Shown: positions 1 to 8,613 of the stretch, one piece after another
Layout: each line of letters opens with the position of its first letter
How positions within the stretch are numbered: the stretch's first letter is position 1
Source of the DNA: Exiguobacterium qingdaonense
GTDB taxonomy: Bacteria; Bacillota; Bacilli; Exiguobacteriales; Exiguobacteriaceae
Assembly (NCBI RefSeq): GCF_018617855.1
Contig: NZ_JACSKY010000002.1
Location: 225,830 to 289,829 of the forward strand
Length of the DNA stretch: 64,000 nt
Direction: 5' to 3'
The notes under the pieces: generated by a model
The model's input: the letters and a program-made list of their open reading frames with translations, nothing else
Databases searched by the model: none
Told to the model about the DNA's origin: nothing
Program-made: the position numbers and the translations under genes

Positions 1-354
1 TTCAAGCGAGTCGAACCAGGGACGAGCGGTGCAGTTTCGACGTTCGGCACAGTCATGTCCATGTTCGGTGCACTTCTGATTGTCTCGTCGACTCTTCTCT
101 TTATCGAGTTAGACGTGGCATTGTTTTTCGCCTTATGTGGAATCGGACTAAGTGGGAGTGTCATCGATACGTTACTCGGAGCGACTGTGCAACGGAAGTT
201 CCGCTGTACGGTTTGCGGCAAACTAACCGAGAAAAAAATCCATCATCGCGTTCCGACCACGTACGTCTCGGGATGGCGTTTTCTAGGGAATGATGCGGTG
301 AACTTTATATCAGTGTTCGGAGCTACAGTCATTTGTTTTTTCGTGTTCAGATAA
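1..354 (+). CDS. DUF92 family membrane protein, 3' fragment
   Basis: The reading frame is open from the first base of the window, so the gene starts upstream and only about 117 C-terminal residues are visible. The fragment opens with EPGTSGAVS, then hydrophobic stretches, then LLGATVQRKFRC, a CxxC pair (CTVCG), KKIHHRVPT and NDAVNF. This order of motifs is what I remember of the C-terminal part of DUF92 integral membrane proteins. In plants and archaea some relatives act on prenyl or phytyl phosphates, but no activity can be assigned here. The next gene (ldh) has its own regulated promoter, so the two are probably not co-transcribed. Confidence 0.8.
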   Translation, partial: FKRVEPGTSGAVSTFGTVMSMFGALLIVSSTLLFIELDVALFFALCGIGLSGSVIDTLLGATVQRKFRCTVCGKLTEKKIHHRVPTTYVSGWRFLGNDAVNFISVFGATVICFFVFR

Positions 355-388
355 GGGTAGTACAGAAAATGAAGATGTTCCGACTGAA

Positions 389-404
389 TGTGAACATTGT
401 CACA
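389..404. promoter_or_regulatory. Rex-like operator upstream of ldh
   Basis: TGTGAACATTGTCACA is an inverted repeat of TGTGA/TCACA with a 6-base centre, close to the NADH-sensing Rex box (TTGTGA-N6-TCACAA as known). Position upstream of an L-lactate dehydrogenase gene, a standard Rex target in Gram-positives, supports it. No binding data. Confidence 0.55.
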
Positions 405-416
405 ATATTGCCAAAG

Positions 417-430
417 TGAAAACGGTTTCC
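417..430. promoter_or_regulatory. cre-like CcpA site upstream of ldh
   Basis: TGAAAACGGTTTCC matches the catabolite responsive element TGAAANCGNTTNCA at all but the last base. It lies between two Rex-like boxes, and ldh is a known CcpA target in Bacillus. Inference from motif only. Confidence 0.45.
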
Positions 431-444
431 ACTGTATTTAGTAT

Positions 445-475
445 TTGTGAATGATGTTACAATCTTGATGTAACA
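445..475. promoter_or_regulatory. second Rex-like element overlapping an inverted repeat
   Basis: TTGTGAATGATGTTACAA (445-462) is Rex-like with one asymmetric base. It overlaps a perfect 7-7-7 inverted repeat, TGTTACA (455-461) and TGTAACA (469-475). TACAAT at 458-463 could be a -10 element, which would place the boxes over the promoter. Confidence 0.45.
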
Positions 476-523
476 GAGATAACAAAAACATGAAACAGAT
501 TGTTCGAAGGGTGGAGAATCAAT

Positions 524-1480
524 ATGGAAACATTAAATCATGCTAAAGTAACACGTGTCGCACTCGTTGGGGCAGGTGCGGTTGGTGCGAGCTTCGCTTA
601 TCAATTGACAACAGCAAGTCTATGCGAAGAACTCGTCATCATTGATATCAATAAAGCAAAGGCAGAAGGGGAAGCGATGGACTTGAACCACGGTGTCTCT
701 TTCGCCTCGTCACCGATGCGTGTCTGGGCAGGGGATTACACGGATTGTGGGGTCGCTGATATCGTCGTCATCACTGCAGGTGCACCGCAACGTCCGGGTG
801 AGACTCGTCTTGACCTCGTAGAAAAAAATGCGAAGATCATGAAGTCGATGATTTCAGAAATCATGGATTCTGGTTTTGACGGAATCATCATCATCGCATC
901 AAACCCGGTTGATATCATGACCCATCTCGCTTGGAAATACTCTGGTCTCCCGAAACATCGCGTCTTCGGTTCAGGGACGGTGTTAGATACGTCTCGCTTG
1001 CGCTATATGCTTGGAGATTACTTCAATGTCGACCCGCGTAACTGTCATGCCTACATCATGGGCGAACATGGGGATACGGAGTTTGCCGCATGGAGCAATG
1101 CTCGTATTTACGGAAAATCGGTTGAACAGTTGCTTGAAGAGCATGATGAATATAACTGGGAAGACCTCGAAGATATTTATGTGAACGTCCGTGACGCGGC
1201 GTATCACATCATCGAACGTAAAGGTGCGACTTACTATGCGATCGGACTCGGGTTGCTTCGTTTAGTCAAGGCGGTCCTCCGAAATGAGAACACGTTGTTG
1301 ACGGTCGGCGCTCATCTTGACGGTGAATACGGCTTACACAATATTCATATCGGTGTACCGGCCATCATCAACCGCCAAGGTGTTCGTGAAGTCGTTGAAA
1401 TCGAGTTGTCACAAGAAGAACATCAAAAAATGCAACATTCTGCGAACGTACTCTTAAAAACGATGGAGCCTGTATTATAA
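524..1480 (+). CDS. ldh: L-lactate dehydrogenase
   Basis: Reduces pyruvate to L-lactate with NADH in the cytoplasm, the fermentative NAD+ regeneration step. The 318-residue product has the Rossmann motif GAGAVG at residues 16-21, the substrate loop [10 protein letters not shown] in which the Gln marks lactate rather than malate specificity and the Arg closes on the substrate, and GEHGDTE at 180-186 with the catalytic His182. Length is normal for the family. The start at 524 is chosen because GGGTGGAG lies about 8 bases before it; an in-frame TTG at 500 has no ribosome site. The upstream region holds Rex- and CcpA-like operators, consistent with redox and carbon control. A hairpin terminator follows, so it is monocistronic. 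Confidence 0.96.
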   Translation: METLNHAKVTRVALVGAGAVGASFAYQLTTASLCEELVIIDINKAKAEGEAMDLNHGVSFASSPMRVWAGDYTDCGVADIVVITAGAPQRPGETRLDLVEKNAKIMKSMISEIMDSGFDGIIIIASNPVDIMTHLAWKYSGLPKHRVFGSGTVLDTSRLRYMLGDYFNVDPRNCHAYIMGEHGDTEFAAWSNARIYGKSVEQLLEEHDEYNWEDLEDIYVNVRDAAYHIIERKGATYYAIGLGLLRLVKAVLRNENTLLTVGAHLDGEYGLHNIHIGVPAIINRQGVREVVEIELSQEEHQKMQHSANVLLKTMEPVL

Positions 1481-1497
1481 TCTCCACCTCATGACTA

Positions 1498-1525
1498 CCC
1501 GTAGCCTTATCGGTTACGGGTTTTT
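1498..1525 (+). terminator. terminator of ldh
   Basis: CCCGTA pairs with TACGGG around a short loop with an inner CC/GG pair, followed by TTTTT. Confidence 0.85.
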
Positions 1526-1596
1526 GCATGGATTTAACGAGTCGAGATTTTGTCGAGTGAGGCTACGTGATTTACAATAGAAGGAGAGGAGGGGTT

Positions 1597-2652
1597 ATGT
1601 TGGCGACGACTTGTTTTTGGCAAGACATCTATCAAGCGGTTGAGAATGGTGGGCGCATTGAAGGAATATTAGAGCCTTCGCGTGCGCTCATCTTGTTCGA
1701 CACGAAAGCAGGTGATCGCTATGACCTGTATGTTCAAACTGAAAAAGCATGGGCGAATCATGTCGCTACCGACATACATGCTATCCTGAGCGCCTTTCGC
1801 TTATCTCGAATCGGACGAAAACGGTTGACGATTCATATATACGGGGAGCGTCTCGTAGACGAGGAGCGCATCGATACACTGACGTTCGATATCCCGGCCA
1901 AAGTGACGTTGTCTAGAGCGATTTGCTCACCGACAACCGAAGAAGAGAGGTTTCGGATGTTGGCGATTGCGTTGGACCGAAAAAAGAAAGGCGAACTGAA
2001 GAAACGATTCTCATTCGGAAAACCGCAAGTCGTATACGGTCTCTTGTTCGTCACATTTTTAGTCATGTGGTTAGCGGAATCGGTCGGTTCGACCCTTGAC
2101 CCAAACACGTTGATTGCATTCGGTGCAAAAGTGAACCCGCTCATCGAGCAAGGAGAATGGTGGCGTTTGATCACGCCGATGTTTCTTCATATCGGGTGGT
2201 TTCATTTTTCAATCAACATGTTCGCCTTATTCTCTCTCGGACCACTTGTTGAGCGAATGTACGGGTCGGCTCGATTTTTGATGATATACGTAATCGGAGG
2301 GATATTGGCGACGACGGCATCGTATGCGTTCAGTGAGTCCATTTCAGCCGGTGCTTCGGGAGCGCTATTCGGACTGGTCGGCGCGTTATTATATTTTGGA
2401 TTGCGTGACCGTTCGCTCTTTATGAAGACGCTCGGCCCTCCGCTCTTTATTATGTTAGGATTAAATGTAGGTCTTGCGTTTGTGTTAGGCGCGAGTTTAG
2501 ATCACTTTGCGCACGTGGGCGGTCTAGTCGGTGGATTCGTCGTCTCTGGGGTCGTCGGATTGCCTGATGAAGACAATCGAACACAACGAATTTTATTTTC
2601 CGTGCTCACGATTATATTGTTTGGTTTCTTATATGGGTACGGATCTTGGTAA
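1597..2652 (+). CDS. gluP: rhomboid family intramembrane serine protease (GluP-like)
   Basis: A membrane protease that cleaves substrates within or near transmembrane segments. The 351-residue protein has a roughly 150-residue soluble N-terminal domain, then a rhomboid core of six or seven hydrophobic helices. The catalytic serine is in GASGALFG (Ser254) and the histidine in HFAHVGG (His306), preceded by the typical NMFALFSLGPLVE segment. This N-terminal extension plus core matches B. subtilis YqgP/GluP, although that protein is longer and carries C-terminal TPR repeats that are absent here. The start at 1597 follows AAGGAGAGGAGGGG; a GTG at 1567 is upstream of that site. The M42 peptidase gene follows after 9 bases, probably in one operon with yqgQ. 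Confidence 0.92.
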   Translation: MLATTCFWQDIYQAVENGGRIEGILEPSRALILFDTKAGDRYDLYVQTEKAWANHVATDIHAILSAFRLSRIGRKRLTIHIYGERLVDEERIDTLTFDIPAKVTLSRAICSPTTEEERFRMLAIALDRKKKGELKKRFSFGKPQVVYGLLFVTFLVMWLAESVGSTLDPNTLIAFGAKVNPLIEQGEWWRLITPMFLHIGWFHFSINMFALFSLGPLVERMYGSARFLMIYVIGGILATTASYAFSESISAGASGALFGLVGALLYFGLRDRSLFMKTLGPPLFIMLGLNVGLAFVLGASLDHFAHVGGLVGGFVVSGVVGLPDEDNRTQRILFSVLTIILFGFLYGYGSW

Positions 2653-2661
2653 GGGGAGAAT

Positions 2662-3687
2662 ATGATGATTGAAACATTAAAAACGTTAGTGAACATTCCT
2701 AGCCCGTCTGGAATGACGGAACAGGCGGTCAATTTCGCAGAACAAGAGCTACAAGCACTCGGTGTCAATACGTCTCGTCTACATAAAGGGGCATTGTTGG
2801 CAACGTTCCCGGGACGTTCAAGCGAGTCACGACTTTTGACGGCACACGTGGATACGCTTGGTGCGATGGTCAAAGACATCTTGCCGAGCGGTCGCCTTCG
2901 TTTGACGCAAGTCGGCGGCTACGCATGGACGGCAATCGAAGGAGAAAATTGTCTCGTCCATCGGGAAGAGGGGGATGCGATTGAAGGGACGATTCTCATC
3001 CATCAGTCGAGCGTCCATGTATATAAGGATACGAATTCTGCGGAACGCTCTGCGTCCAACATTGAAGTACGACTAGATGAAAAGGTTCATTCGCGAGAAG
3101 ACGTGACCGCGCTCGGTATTGAAATCGGCGACTTTGTCTCGTTCGATCCACGCTTCAAGGTGACGACATCAGGCTATGTGAAATCACGACATTTAGATGA
3201 TAAGGCGTCTGTCGCCATATTATTGGATCTTGCCAAAGACTTGATTCGTCTAGATTTGCCGCATACCGTACATTTCCTCATTTCAAACTATGAAGAAGTC
3301 GGGTTTGGTGGCAACGCAGGGATCCCGGAAGACGTGGTGGAATATACTGCTGTCGATATGGGGGCGCTCGGGGACGGGCAACATTCAGATGAGTATACTG
3401 TCTCGATTTGTGCGAAAGATTCTTCTGGACCGTATGACCTTGGATTGCGACGTAAGTTTACGTCTCTCTGTAAGACTCATCAGATCGATTATAAAGTGGA
3501 TATATATCCTTATTATGGATCCGACGCGTCAGCTGCAATTCGTGCCGGCTACGACATGCGTCATGCGTTGATTGGTCCGGGAATCGAGTCGAGTCATAGT
3601 TACGAGCGGACGCATACGTCATCAATGGAAGCGACGAGAGAACTTTTATATCGTTACGTATTGTCAAACATGGAGGAAGAAGCATGA
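2662..3687 (+). CDS. M42 family metallopeptidase (glutamyl aminopeptidase-like)
   Basis: Predicted cytosolic dinuclear zinc or cobalt aminopeptidase of the M42 (TET) family, which trims N-terminal residues from peptides. Visible motifs in order: IPSPSGMTE near the N-terminus, TAHVDTLG carrying the first metal-binding His and Asp, GYVKSRHLDDKAS with the bridging Asp, NYEEVGFGGNAG with the catalytic Glu pair, and a late ESSHSYERTHTSS segment with the final His ligand. At 341 residues it is family length. Two consecutive ATG codons (2662 and 2665) follow AAGGGGAG. Its stop overlaps the yqgQ start by four bases, so translation is coupled. I cannot tell which of the several Bacillales paralogues (YsdC, YtoP, FrvX types) it corresponds to. 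Confidence 0.88.
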   Translation: MMIETLKTLVNIPSPSGMTEQAVNFAEQELQALGVNTSRLHKGALLATFPGRSSESRLLTAHVDTLGAMVKDILPSGRLRLTQVGGYAWTAIEGENCLVHREEGDAIEGTILIHQSSVHVYKDTNSAERSASNIEVRLDEKVHSREDVTALGIEIGDFVSFDPRFKVTTSGYVKSRHLDDKASVAILLDLAKDLIRLDLPHTVHFLISNYEEVGFGGNAGIPEDVVEYTAVDMGALGDGQHSDEYTVSICAKDSSGPYDLGLRRKFTSLCKTHQIDYKVDIYPYYGSDASAAIRAGYDMRHALIGPGIESSHSYERTHTSSMEATRELLYRYVLSNMEEEA

Positions 3688-3878
3688 AAAACTTTTATGA
3701 TGTCCAACAGTTTTTGAAATCGTTCGGTACCATCATCTATATCGGGGAACGGGATGCTGAAATCTCGCTCATGATGATGGAGCTTGACGAGTTACACGAA
3801 GGGGGCATCATCGAGCAGCGTGTGTACGATACGGCTAAAATCATTTTGACCCATGAATTAAAAAATTCAACAGATTGA
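3684..3878 (+). CDS. yqgQ: YqgQ family protein (DUF910)
   Basis: A 64-residue cytosolic protein whose beginning (MKNFYDVQQFLKSFGTIIYI) closely matches B. subtilis YqgQ as I remember it. The family forms a small three-helix bundle; its role is unknown, though it is nearly always found immediately before glcK. Here the ATG overlaps the stop of the upstream peptidase gene (ATGA), while glcK follows after about 90 bases containing a strong hairpin. Confidence 0.9.
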   Translation: MKNFYDVQQFLKSFGTIIYIGERDAEISLMMMELDELHEGGIIEQRVYDTAKIILTHELKNSTD

Positions 3879-3883
3879 CAGAA

Positions 3884-3917
3884 ATCCCCTTAGTGCAAAG
3901 GGTTGCACTAAGGGGAT
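3884..3917. other. perfect 15-bp hairpin between yqgQ and glcK
   Basis: ATCCCCTTAGTGCAA (3884-3898) pairs perfectly with 3903-3917 around AGGG. No T-run follows on the plus strand, so a Rho-independent terminator is doubtful. It may be an RNA processing or stabilising element. TTGCAC at 3903-3908 and TACACT at 3925-3930 could also be a weak glcK promoter. Confidence 0.6.
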
Positions 3918-3971
3918 AATAGTGTACACTAATCAATGAAAGCGATTTAGTTGAGATGAGGAGTGAACGGT

Positions 3972-4934
3972 ATGAAATGGTTATTAGGTATCGACATCGG
4001 TGGAACGACGGTGAAGATGGCTGTTTTAGACATGAACGGCATCATTTCTGACAAATGGGAAGTTAAAACGGATATTCGAGAGAATGGTGTACATATTCCA
4101 AAAGACATCGCAGCCTCTTTTGAAACATATTTGGAGACGTCCGGTAAGAAAAAAGAGGATTTCGCAGGTGCGGGAATCGGCGCACCGGGATTCATCAATT
4201 TTTCAGAAGGCATCGTCGAATATTCTCCGAACATCGGCTGGAAAGATTTTGCCCTCGTCAGCGAGTTTGAACAGGCAGTCGGTCTACCGGCCGTACTAGA
4301 AAATGATGCGAACGCGGCAGCTTTAGGTGAGATGTGGAAAGGCGCAGGGGAAGGTGCCTCTGAACTGTTGGCAATCACGCTCGGTACCGGTGTCGGCGGC
4401 GGTGTCATCACGAACGGCAATATCGTGCATGGTACAGCCGGTATGGCAGGAGAAATCGGACATATCACGGTAGAGCGGGATGAGGCGAAAGCCGTGAGAT
4501 GTGGATGTGGTCGTCTAGGATGTATTGAAACGATTGCTTCGGCGACGGGAATTGCACGTCTCGCCCTGCAGAAGCGAAAGAATCGGGAAACTTCATTGAA
4601 CGATTTGAAAGAAGTGACGGCGCGCGACGTCTTCGATGCGTATAAGGCGGGCGACTCGATTGCTGCCGAAGTGATTGATGAGATGACGGAATATCTTGGG
4701 TTGACCATCTCGAACATTGCGAATACGCTCAATCCGAAAATGATTGTCATCGGCGGCGGCGTCTCGAAGGCTGGTGAGGCACTTCTTAAACCGTTAGATG
4801 TCCAGTTCAAACGATTCGCACTCGAACGCGTTTATGAGTCGACGACGTTCAAGATCGCCGAACTTGAAAATGACGCGGGTGTCATTGGATGCGCTTGGTT
4901 AGCACGCAAACATTTCCTCCCGACACGCGTATAA
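3972..4934 (+). CDS. glcK: glucokinase, ROK family
   Basis: Phosphorylates glucose with ATP to glucose 6-phosphate in the cytoplasm. The 320-residue protein begins with the ATP-binding GIDIGGTTVK motif, has LENDANAAALGE (catalytic Asp), the GTGVGGGV loop, EIGHI with a zinc-ligand His, and the ROK zinc motif CGCGRLGCIE at 177-186. Together these identify the ROK glucokinase of Bacillales (YqgR/GlcK). The ATG at 3972 is preferred because GAGGAG precedes it at proper spacing; an upstream GTG at 3963 overlaps that site. A hairpin terminator follows. Confidence 0.95.
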   Translation: MKWLLGIDIGGTTVKMAVLDMNGIISDKWEVKTDIRENGVHIPKDIAASFETYLETSGKKKEDFAGAGIGAPGFINFSEGIVEYSPNIGWKDFALVSEFEQAVGLPAVLENDANAAALGEMWKGAGEGASELLAITLGTGVGGGVITNGNIVHGTAGMAGEIGHITVERDEAKAVRCGCGRLGCIETIASATGIARLALQKRKNRETSLNDLKEVTARDVFDAYKAGDSIAAEVIDEMTEYLGLTISNIANTLNPKMIVIGGGVSKAGEALLKPLDVQFKRFALERVYESTTFKIAELENDAGVIGCAWLARKHFLPTRV

Positions 4935-4939
4935 CTGAT

Positions 4940-4970
4940 CACGTCTGCACATTGCAGGCGTGTTTTCTTT
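4940..4970 (+). terminator. terminator of glcK
   Basis: CACGTCTGCA pairs with TGCAGGCGTG (one G-T pair) around CAT, followed by TTTTCTTTT. Confidence 0.85.
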
Positions 4971-5156
4971 TGGGAAAGGGTATGGGATATTGTAAAATTT
5001 GTAACGACACAGTTGATTTTTTATTAAAAAAGGGGTAAGATTTGGACTTGATACTAGACATGTACTGTTTAATCCGAATTGTACAATGTGTGAACAAATA
5101 AAAATATATTGGCTAAAAAAACACGCCGAAAACTGAAAAGAGGAGGAGACCGTCAG

Positions 5157-7073
5157 ATGAATTCATCTCAACGCTTCTCGAAGTTATCAACGAGACTGAA
5201 TGATACGGTCCGCGCTTCGTTTCAAGAATATCGTCTATTTTGGATTTTTACGTTATTGCTTTGGACGAAGACGTATATCGTCTATCAATTTTTCTTTGAC
5301 ATTCCGATTGAAAATACCGCACAGGCCTTTATCCTACTGATTAGCCCGATCAGTTCGACATTGTTCCTATTCGCTTTCCATTTCTTCTTTAAAGGGAACA
5401 AGCAAAAGTGGGTGCTTTACACGCTCTACGCGATCGCATCTTTCATCCTATTCGCAGATGCCGTGTATTATCGGGAATTCACGGACTATTTGACGATGCC
5501 GGTCATTATGCAACCTTCGAATATGGAGACGTTATCGACGTCATTCACTTCACTTCTTGAGTGGAAAGATTTAATTATTTTGGGTGATGTGTTCGTCTTG
5601 CCGTTTATCTTATGGCGGATGAACATGAGAGAGAACGCCGCGTCGCACCGACGTGCCCTCGTGACATTCGTTGCAGCTGTTTCGGTGTTCTTGTTCAACC
5701 TTTCATTGGCCGAAACAGAACGTCCTGAACTGTTGACGCGCTCGTTCGACCGTGAATTGTTAGTGAAAAACATTGGAACATTTAACTTCCACGTGTACGA
5801 TGCAATGCTTCAAACAAAAACGTCTGCTCAAAAGGCGATGGCTGATGAATCTGAGCTTGCTACGATTGAGCAGTTTTCTCGACAGAACTATGCCGCACCG
5901 AATCCTGATTTGTTCGGTAAGTACAAAGGGAAAAACGTGATTGCGATTTCATTCGAATCCGCCCAAAACTTTACGCACAACATGAAGGCACCGAATGGAG
6001 AGTATATTACCCCAAACTTGAACAAACTGATTGAAGAGTCTCACTACTGGCCGAACTATTACCATACAGTCGGTCAAGGGAAGACATCGGATGCGGAGTT
6101 TGCGCTCGATAACGCACTATACGGACTGCCTCGTGGTGCCGTATACTTCACAAATGCGGACAATGAGTATCAAGCGCTCCCTGAAATCATCAAGGAAGAC
6201 AACTATTACTCTGCCGTGTTCCATGCAAACAACAAGTCATTCTGGAATCGCGATCAAATGTATAAAAATGTTGGGGTCGACAAATTCTTTGACGAGAAGA
6301 GTTATGACCTCGGAAATCCAGAGGATATGACGGAGTGGGGACTACTCGATGACAGCTTCTTCGAGCAATCGATTCCGATGCTTCAAGAGTTACCAGAACC
6401 TTATTTTGCAAAATTCATCACGTTGACGAACCACTTCCCGTACACGATGCCGAGTGAAGACTATGAGCTCGTACCAAAATTCGAGACAAGTTCGACGACG
6501 TTGAATAATTTCCCTCAGGCGCTAGCCTATCAAGATTATGCCCTCGGACTGTTCATTGAACAGTTGAAAGAGAACGACATGTGGGACGATACCATTTTCA
6601 TTGTTTACGGCGATCACTATGGTATTTCAACGAACCACAACAACGCGATGGCAGAGTTGCTCGGGAAAGAAGAATTGACACCTTTCGATGTGGCGAAATT
6701 GCAACAAGTTCCATTTGCGATTCATTTGCCAGGTCAAGAAAAAGGGGAAGTTCATGAAACGATTGGTAGCCATATCGACATGAAACCGACAATCTTGCAT
6801 TTGCTCGGGATCGATACATCGGATACAATCGGCTTCGGAAATGATTTATTCTCTGAAAACCGAAATAGTCGTGCGATCTTCCGTGATGGCACGGTCGTGA
6901 CGGATGAATATGTTTGGACACAATCGACATGTTATAATGCGACTTCCGGTGAGGTTGTAGAAGATACATCGTTATGTGGTCCGATCACAGAGGAAGCGGA
7001 AAATATCTTGCAAATGAACGATGACTTGATTTACTCCGATTTGCTCCGTTTCAAAGAACAAACTGAAGAATAA
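5157..7073 (+). CDS. ltaS: lipoteichoic acid synthase family sulfatase-fold protein
   Basis: Polymerises glycerol phosphate from phosphatidylglycerol on the outer face of the membrane to build lipoteichoic acid, or primes that reaction. The 638-residue protein has about five N-terminal membrane helices and an extracellular alkaline-phosphatase-like domain. Catalytic Thr310 is in GQGKTSDAEF; other active-site segments are SFESAQNF (Glu ligand), NHFPY (His) and YGDHYG (Asp, His). Length and order match LtaS. The start at 5157 follows AGGAGGA; an in-frame TTG at 5109 lacks a ribosome site. Bacillales usually carry several paralogues (LtaS, YfnI, YqgS, YvgJ); by position this is the yqgS equivalent, so it may not be the main synthase. 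Confidence 0.9.
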   Translation: MNSSQRFSKLSTRLNDTVRASFQEYRLFWIFTLLLWTKTYIVYQFFFDIPIENTAQAFILLISPISSTLFLFAFHFFFKGNKQKWVLYTLYAIASFILFADAVYYREFTDYLTMPVIMQPSNMETLSTSFTSLLEWKDLIILGDVFVLPFILWRMNMRENAASHRRALVTFVAAVSVFLFNLSLAETERPELLTRSFDRELLVKNIGTFNFHVYDAMLQTKTSAQKAMADESELATIEQFSRQNYAAPNPDLFGKYKGKNVIAISFESAQNFTHNMKAPNGEYITPNLNKLIEESHYWPNYYHTVGQGKTSDAEFALDNALYGLPRGAVYFTNADNEYQALPEIIKEDNYYSAVFHANNKSFWNRDQMYKNVGVDKFFDEKSYDLGNPEDMTEWGLLDDSFFEQSIPMLQELPEPYFAKFITLTNHFPYTMPSEDYELVPKFETSSTTLNNFPQALAYQDYALGLFIEQLKENDMWDDTIFIVYGDHYGISTNHNNAMAELLGKEELTPFDVAKLQQVPFAIHLPGQEKGEVHETIGSHIDMKPTILHLLGIDTSDTIGFGNDLFSENRNSRAIFRDGTVVTDEYVWTQSTCYNATSGEVVEDTSLCGPITEEAENILQMNDDLIYSDLLRFKEQTEE

Positions 7074-7078
7074 AGAGT

Positions 7079-7114
7079 ACGGACCAAATCATCAATTGAT
7101 TCGGTCCGTTTTTG
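7079..7114 (+). terminator. terminator of ltaS-like gene
   Basis: ACGGACC (7079-7085) pairs with GGTCCGT (7103-7109), with an inner AATCA/TGATT extension, followed by TTTTT. Confidence 0.88.
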
Positions 7115-7145
7115 TGTGGCACAAGACATGGATATGAAGACATAG

Positions 7146-7166
7146 AAAAAGCGACCGAAGTCGCTT
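7146..7166 (-). terminator. terminator of the DUF2759 gene
   Basis: On the minus strand AAGCGAC-TTCG-GTCGCTT is followed by TTTCT: a short, stable hairpin with a UUCG tetraloop, 20 to 40 bases after the stop at 7189. Confidence 0.85.
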
Positions 7167-7188
7167 GATGATTGCGTGATGCAAATCC

Positions 7189-7368
7189 TTAACCTGGAAT
7201 TCCGCCATAAATCAATGTGGCAATCCCGAAAAATCCGAAAACGAGTACAGTTAGACCTGCAAAGACGAGCGGAAAGAATTGGCGTTTTTGGAATGAACGA
7301 ATCATTCCCCACACTGCCACAATCGCGACGATGACGGAAATCCATCCGAACGGTTCATACAAATGCAT
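7189..7368 (-). CDS. yqgW: DUF2759 small membrane protein (YqgW-like)
   Basis: A 59-residue protein read on the minus strand from ATG at 7368 to TAA at 7189. It starts MHLYEPFGWISVIVAIVAVW, followed by a short basic loop (RSFQKRQ) and a second membrane helix ending YGGIPG, so two helices are predicted. AAAGGGGG lies 8 bases before the start and a UUCG-loop terminator follows the stop, which marks it as a real gene despite its size. Position beside yqgX and yqgY matches YqgW of B. subtilis. Function unknown. It is divergent from yqgX. Confidence 0.85.
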   Translation of the reverse strand: MHLYEPFGWISVIVAIVAVWGMIRSFQKRQFFPLVFAGLTVLVFGFFGIATLIYGGIPG

Positions 7369-7524
7369 GACGAGTTCCCCCTTTAATTATACGTCATGAA
7401 ATTCATAAAAATTTCACTGAAATATCATTATTATTTTATCCGATTATTGAGGCGCTGTCGAGCATAGGTTGACATCGATACAATTTTGCCACAATATTGT
7501 TTTGAACGAGGAGGGATGGAGTAT

Positions 7525-8142
7525 ATGCAATTAAAGAAGATTACGTCAGGCTTGGCTCAAGAAAATGGATATGTGCTTGAAAAGGACGGGACTGTCGTCG
7601 TGATTGACCCGGGTACGGATGATGCGAGGTTTTTCGAAGTCATCGACCGTTTCGGTGCACCCTCTGCCATCCTGTTGACCCATGCGCATTTTGATCACAT
7701 CGGAGGAATCGATGCACTCCGCGAGCGCTACCAAATACCGGTATACGTACATCGTCTTGAAGCCGATTGGTTGACGGATGGTGAAAAAAACGGGGCTGCT
7801 GCATTCCAATTACCGTTGTCCGCCATGAAACCGGCAGAAAAAACATATGAGGGCGATACGTTGGAAATTGGGCAGATCACGTTCAAACTGCATCACACGC
7901 CCGGACATTCTCCAGGTAGTGTCGTCTTGTACATGCCGGATGATGAGATTGCGTTTTGTGGTGATTTGATTTTTAAACGATCTGTCGGAAGAACTGATTT
8001 ATACGGTGGAGACCAACCGACGCTGATGGGGTCAATCGACCGAATGAAACAGATCCTCCCGGATTCAACGGTTCTTTACTCAGGTCATGGTCCGGAGACG
8101 ACGTTAAAAGATGAGAAGCTAGAAAATCCGTTCTTTCGGTAA
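7525..8142 (+). CDS. yqgX: MBL-fold metallo-hydrolase (YqgX, glyoxalase II-like)
   Basis: A 205-residue cytosolic metallo-beta-lactamase-fold hydrolase. The metal motif THAHFDHIGG is at 52-61, followed by HTPGHSPGSV with the third His, CGDLIF with the bridging Asp and YSGHGPET with the last His. The short glyoxalase-II-like form acts on thioesters such as S-lactoyl bacillithiol in relatives, but the substrate here is not known. The start at 7525 lies 9 bases after GAGGAGGG; the ATG at 7516 directly abuts it. TTGACA at 7469-7474 may be its -35 element. Confidence 0.9.
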   Translation: MQLKKITSGLAQENGYVLEKDGTVVVIDPGTDDARFFEVIDRFGAPSAILLTHAHFDHIGGIDALRERYQIPVYVHRLEADWLTDGEKNGAAAFQLPLSAMKPAEKTYEGDTLEIGQITFKLHHTPGHSPGSVVLYMPDDEIAFCGDLIFKRSVGRTDLYGGDQPTLMGSIDRMKQILPDSTVLYSGHGPETTLKDEKLENPFFR

Positions 8143-8143
8143 T

Positions 8144-8177
8144 AAAAAAGATTGTCTCGCGTGAGACAATCTTTTTT
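8144..8177. terminator. bidirectional terminator between yqgX and the DUF2626 gene
   Basis: AAAAAAGATTGTCTC and GAGACAATCTTTTTT form a long stem around GCGT, with A- and T-runs that serve both convergent genes. It overlaps the last bases of the minus-strand gene. Confidence 0.92.
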
Positions 8178-8439
8178 ACATTTGAAAATTGCTCCAATAC
8201 GTAAAGACGACGAAGAATACTGTCAAATACGCACCGAAAACATATACATACGTTTTTTCTGTAAGCTTTAAGTAACCAAGAGCAACGAAGAAAATCGTTT
8301 GTGCCAAGAAGACAAGCCCCATAACGATGAAGTCGCCGGTATGCTCACTACTACTTTGGTCGCCACCCAGTGCGCCTACGAAAGCAAGTGCCGCCACTAG
8401 CCCGGTCCAAAAGCCTAGGACACGAAACATTCTTGCCAT
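8176..8439 (-). CDS. yqgY: DUF2626 membrane protein (YqgY-like)
   Basis: An 87-residue protein beginning MARMFRVLGFWTGLVAALAF, with a polar serine-rich loop near residue 30 and two further hydrophobic helices; three membrane segments are predicted. Start, size and position match the DUF2626/YqgY family of Bacillales, for which no function is known. It converges on yqgX and shares its terminator. Confidence 0.88.
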   Translation of the reverse strand: MARMFRVLGFWTGLVAALAFVGALGGDQSSSEHTGDFIVMGLVFLAQTIFFVALGYLKLTEKTYVYVFGAYLTVFFVVFTYWSNFQM

Positions 8440-8570
8440 GTTAATCCCCCCATACGTGCATTATTCCATTCTCATTCACTATTTTACCAACACAATCGAA
8501 AAAATGCTATGAAAACGTGAGAATTGAGCAAAATAATCGTGAAAAATATGTGAAATTACCGTAAATCATA

Positions 8571-8613
8571 AAGTTGTACAATTTTTATAAAAAAGTTGCA
8601 CAAAAGTTGTACA
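8571..8613 (+). repeat. three phased direct repeats upstream of mgsR
   Basis: AAGTTGYACA occurs at 8571-8580, 8593-8602 and 8604-8613. The start-to-start distances are 22 and 11 bases, that is two turns and one turn of the helix. The last copy overlaps the -35 element of the mgsR promoter, so a regulator binding one helical face is likely. Confidence 0.6.

Noticed and set aside
3947..4810. Long minus-strand open frame (287 codons) opposite glcK
   Set aside because: Low-complexity Ser/Pro-rich translation, no ribosome site, and the plus-strand glucokinase accounts for the DNA; a mirror of its codon bias.
7217..7399. Plus-strand 60-codon frame
   Set aside because: Antisense to the DUF2759 gene, which has a proper ribosome site and terminator on the minus strand.
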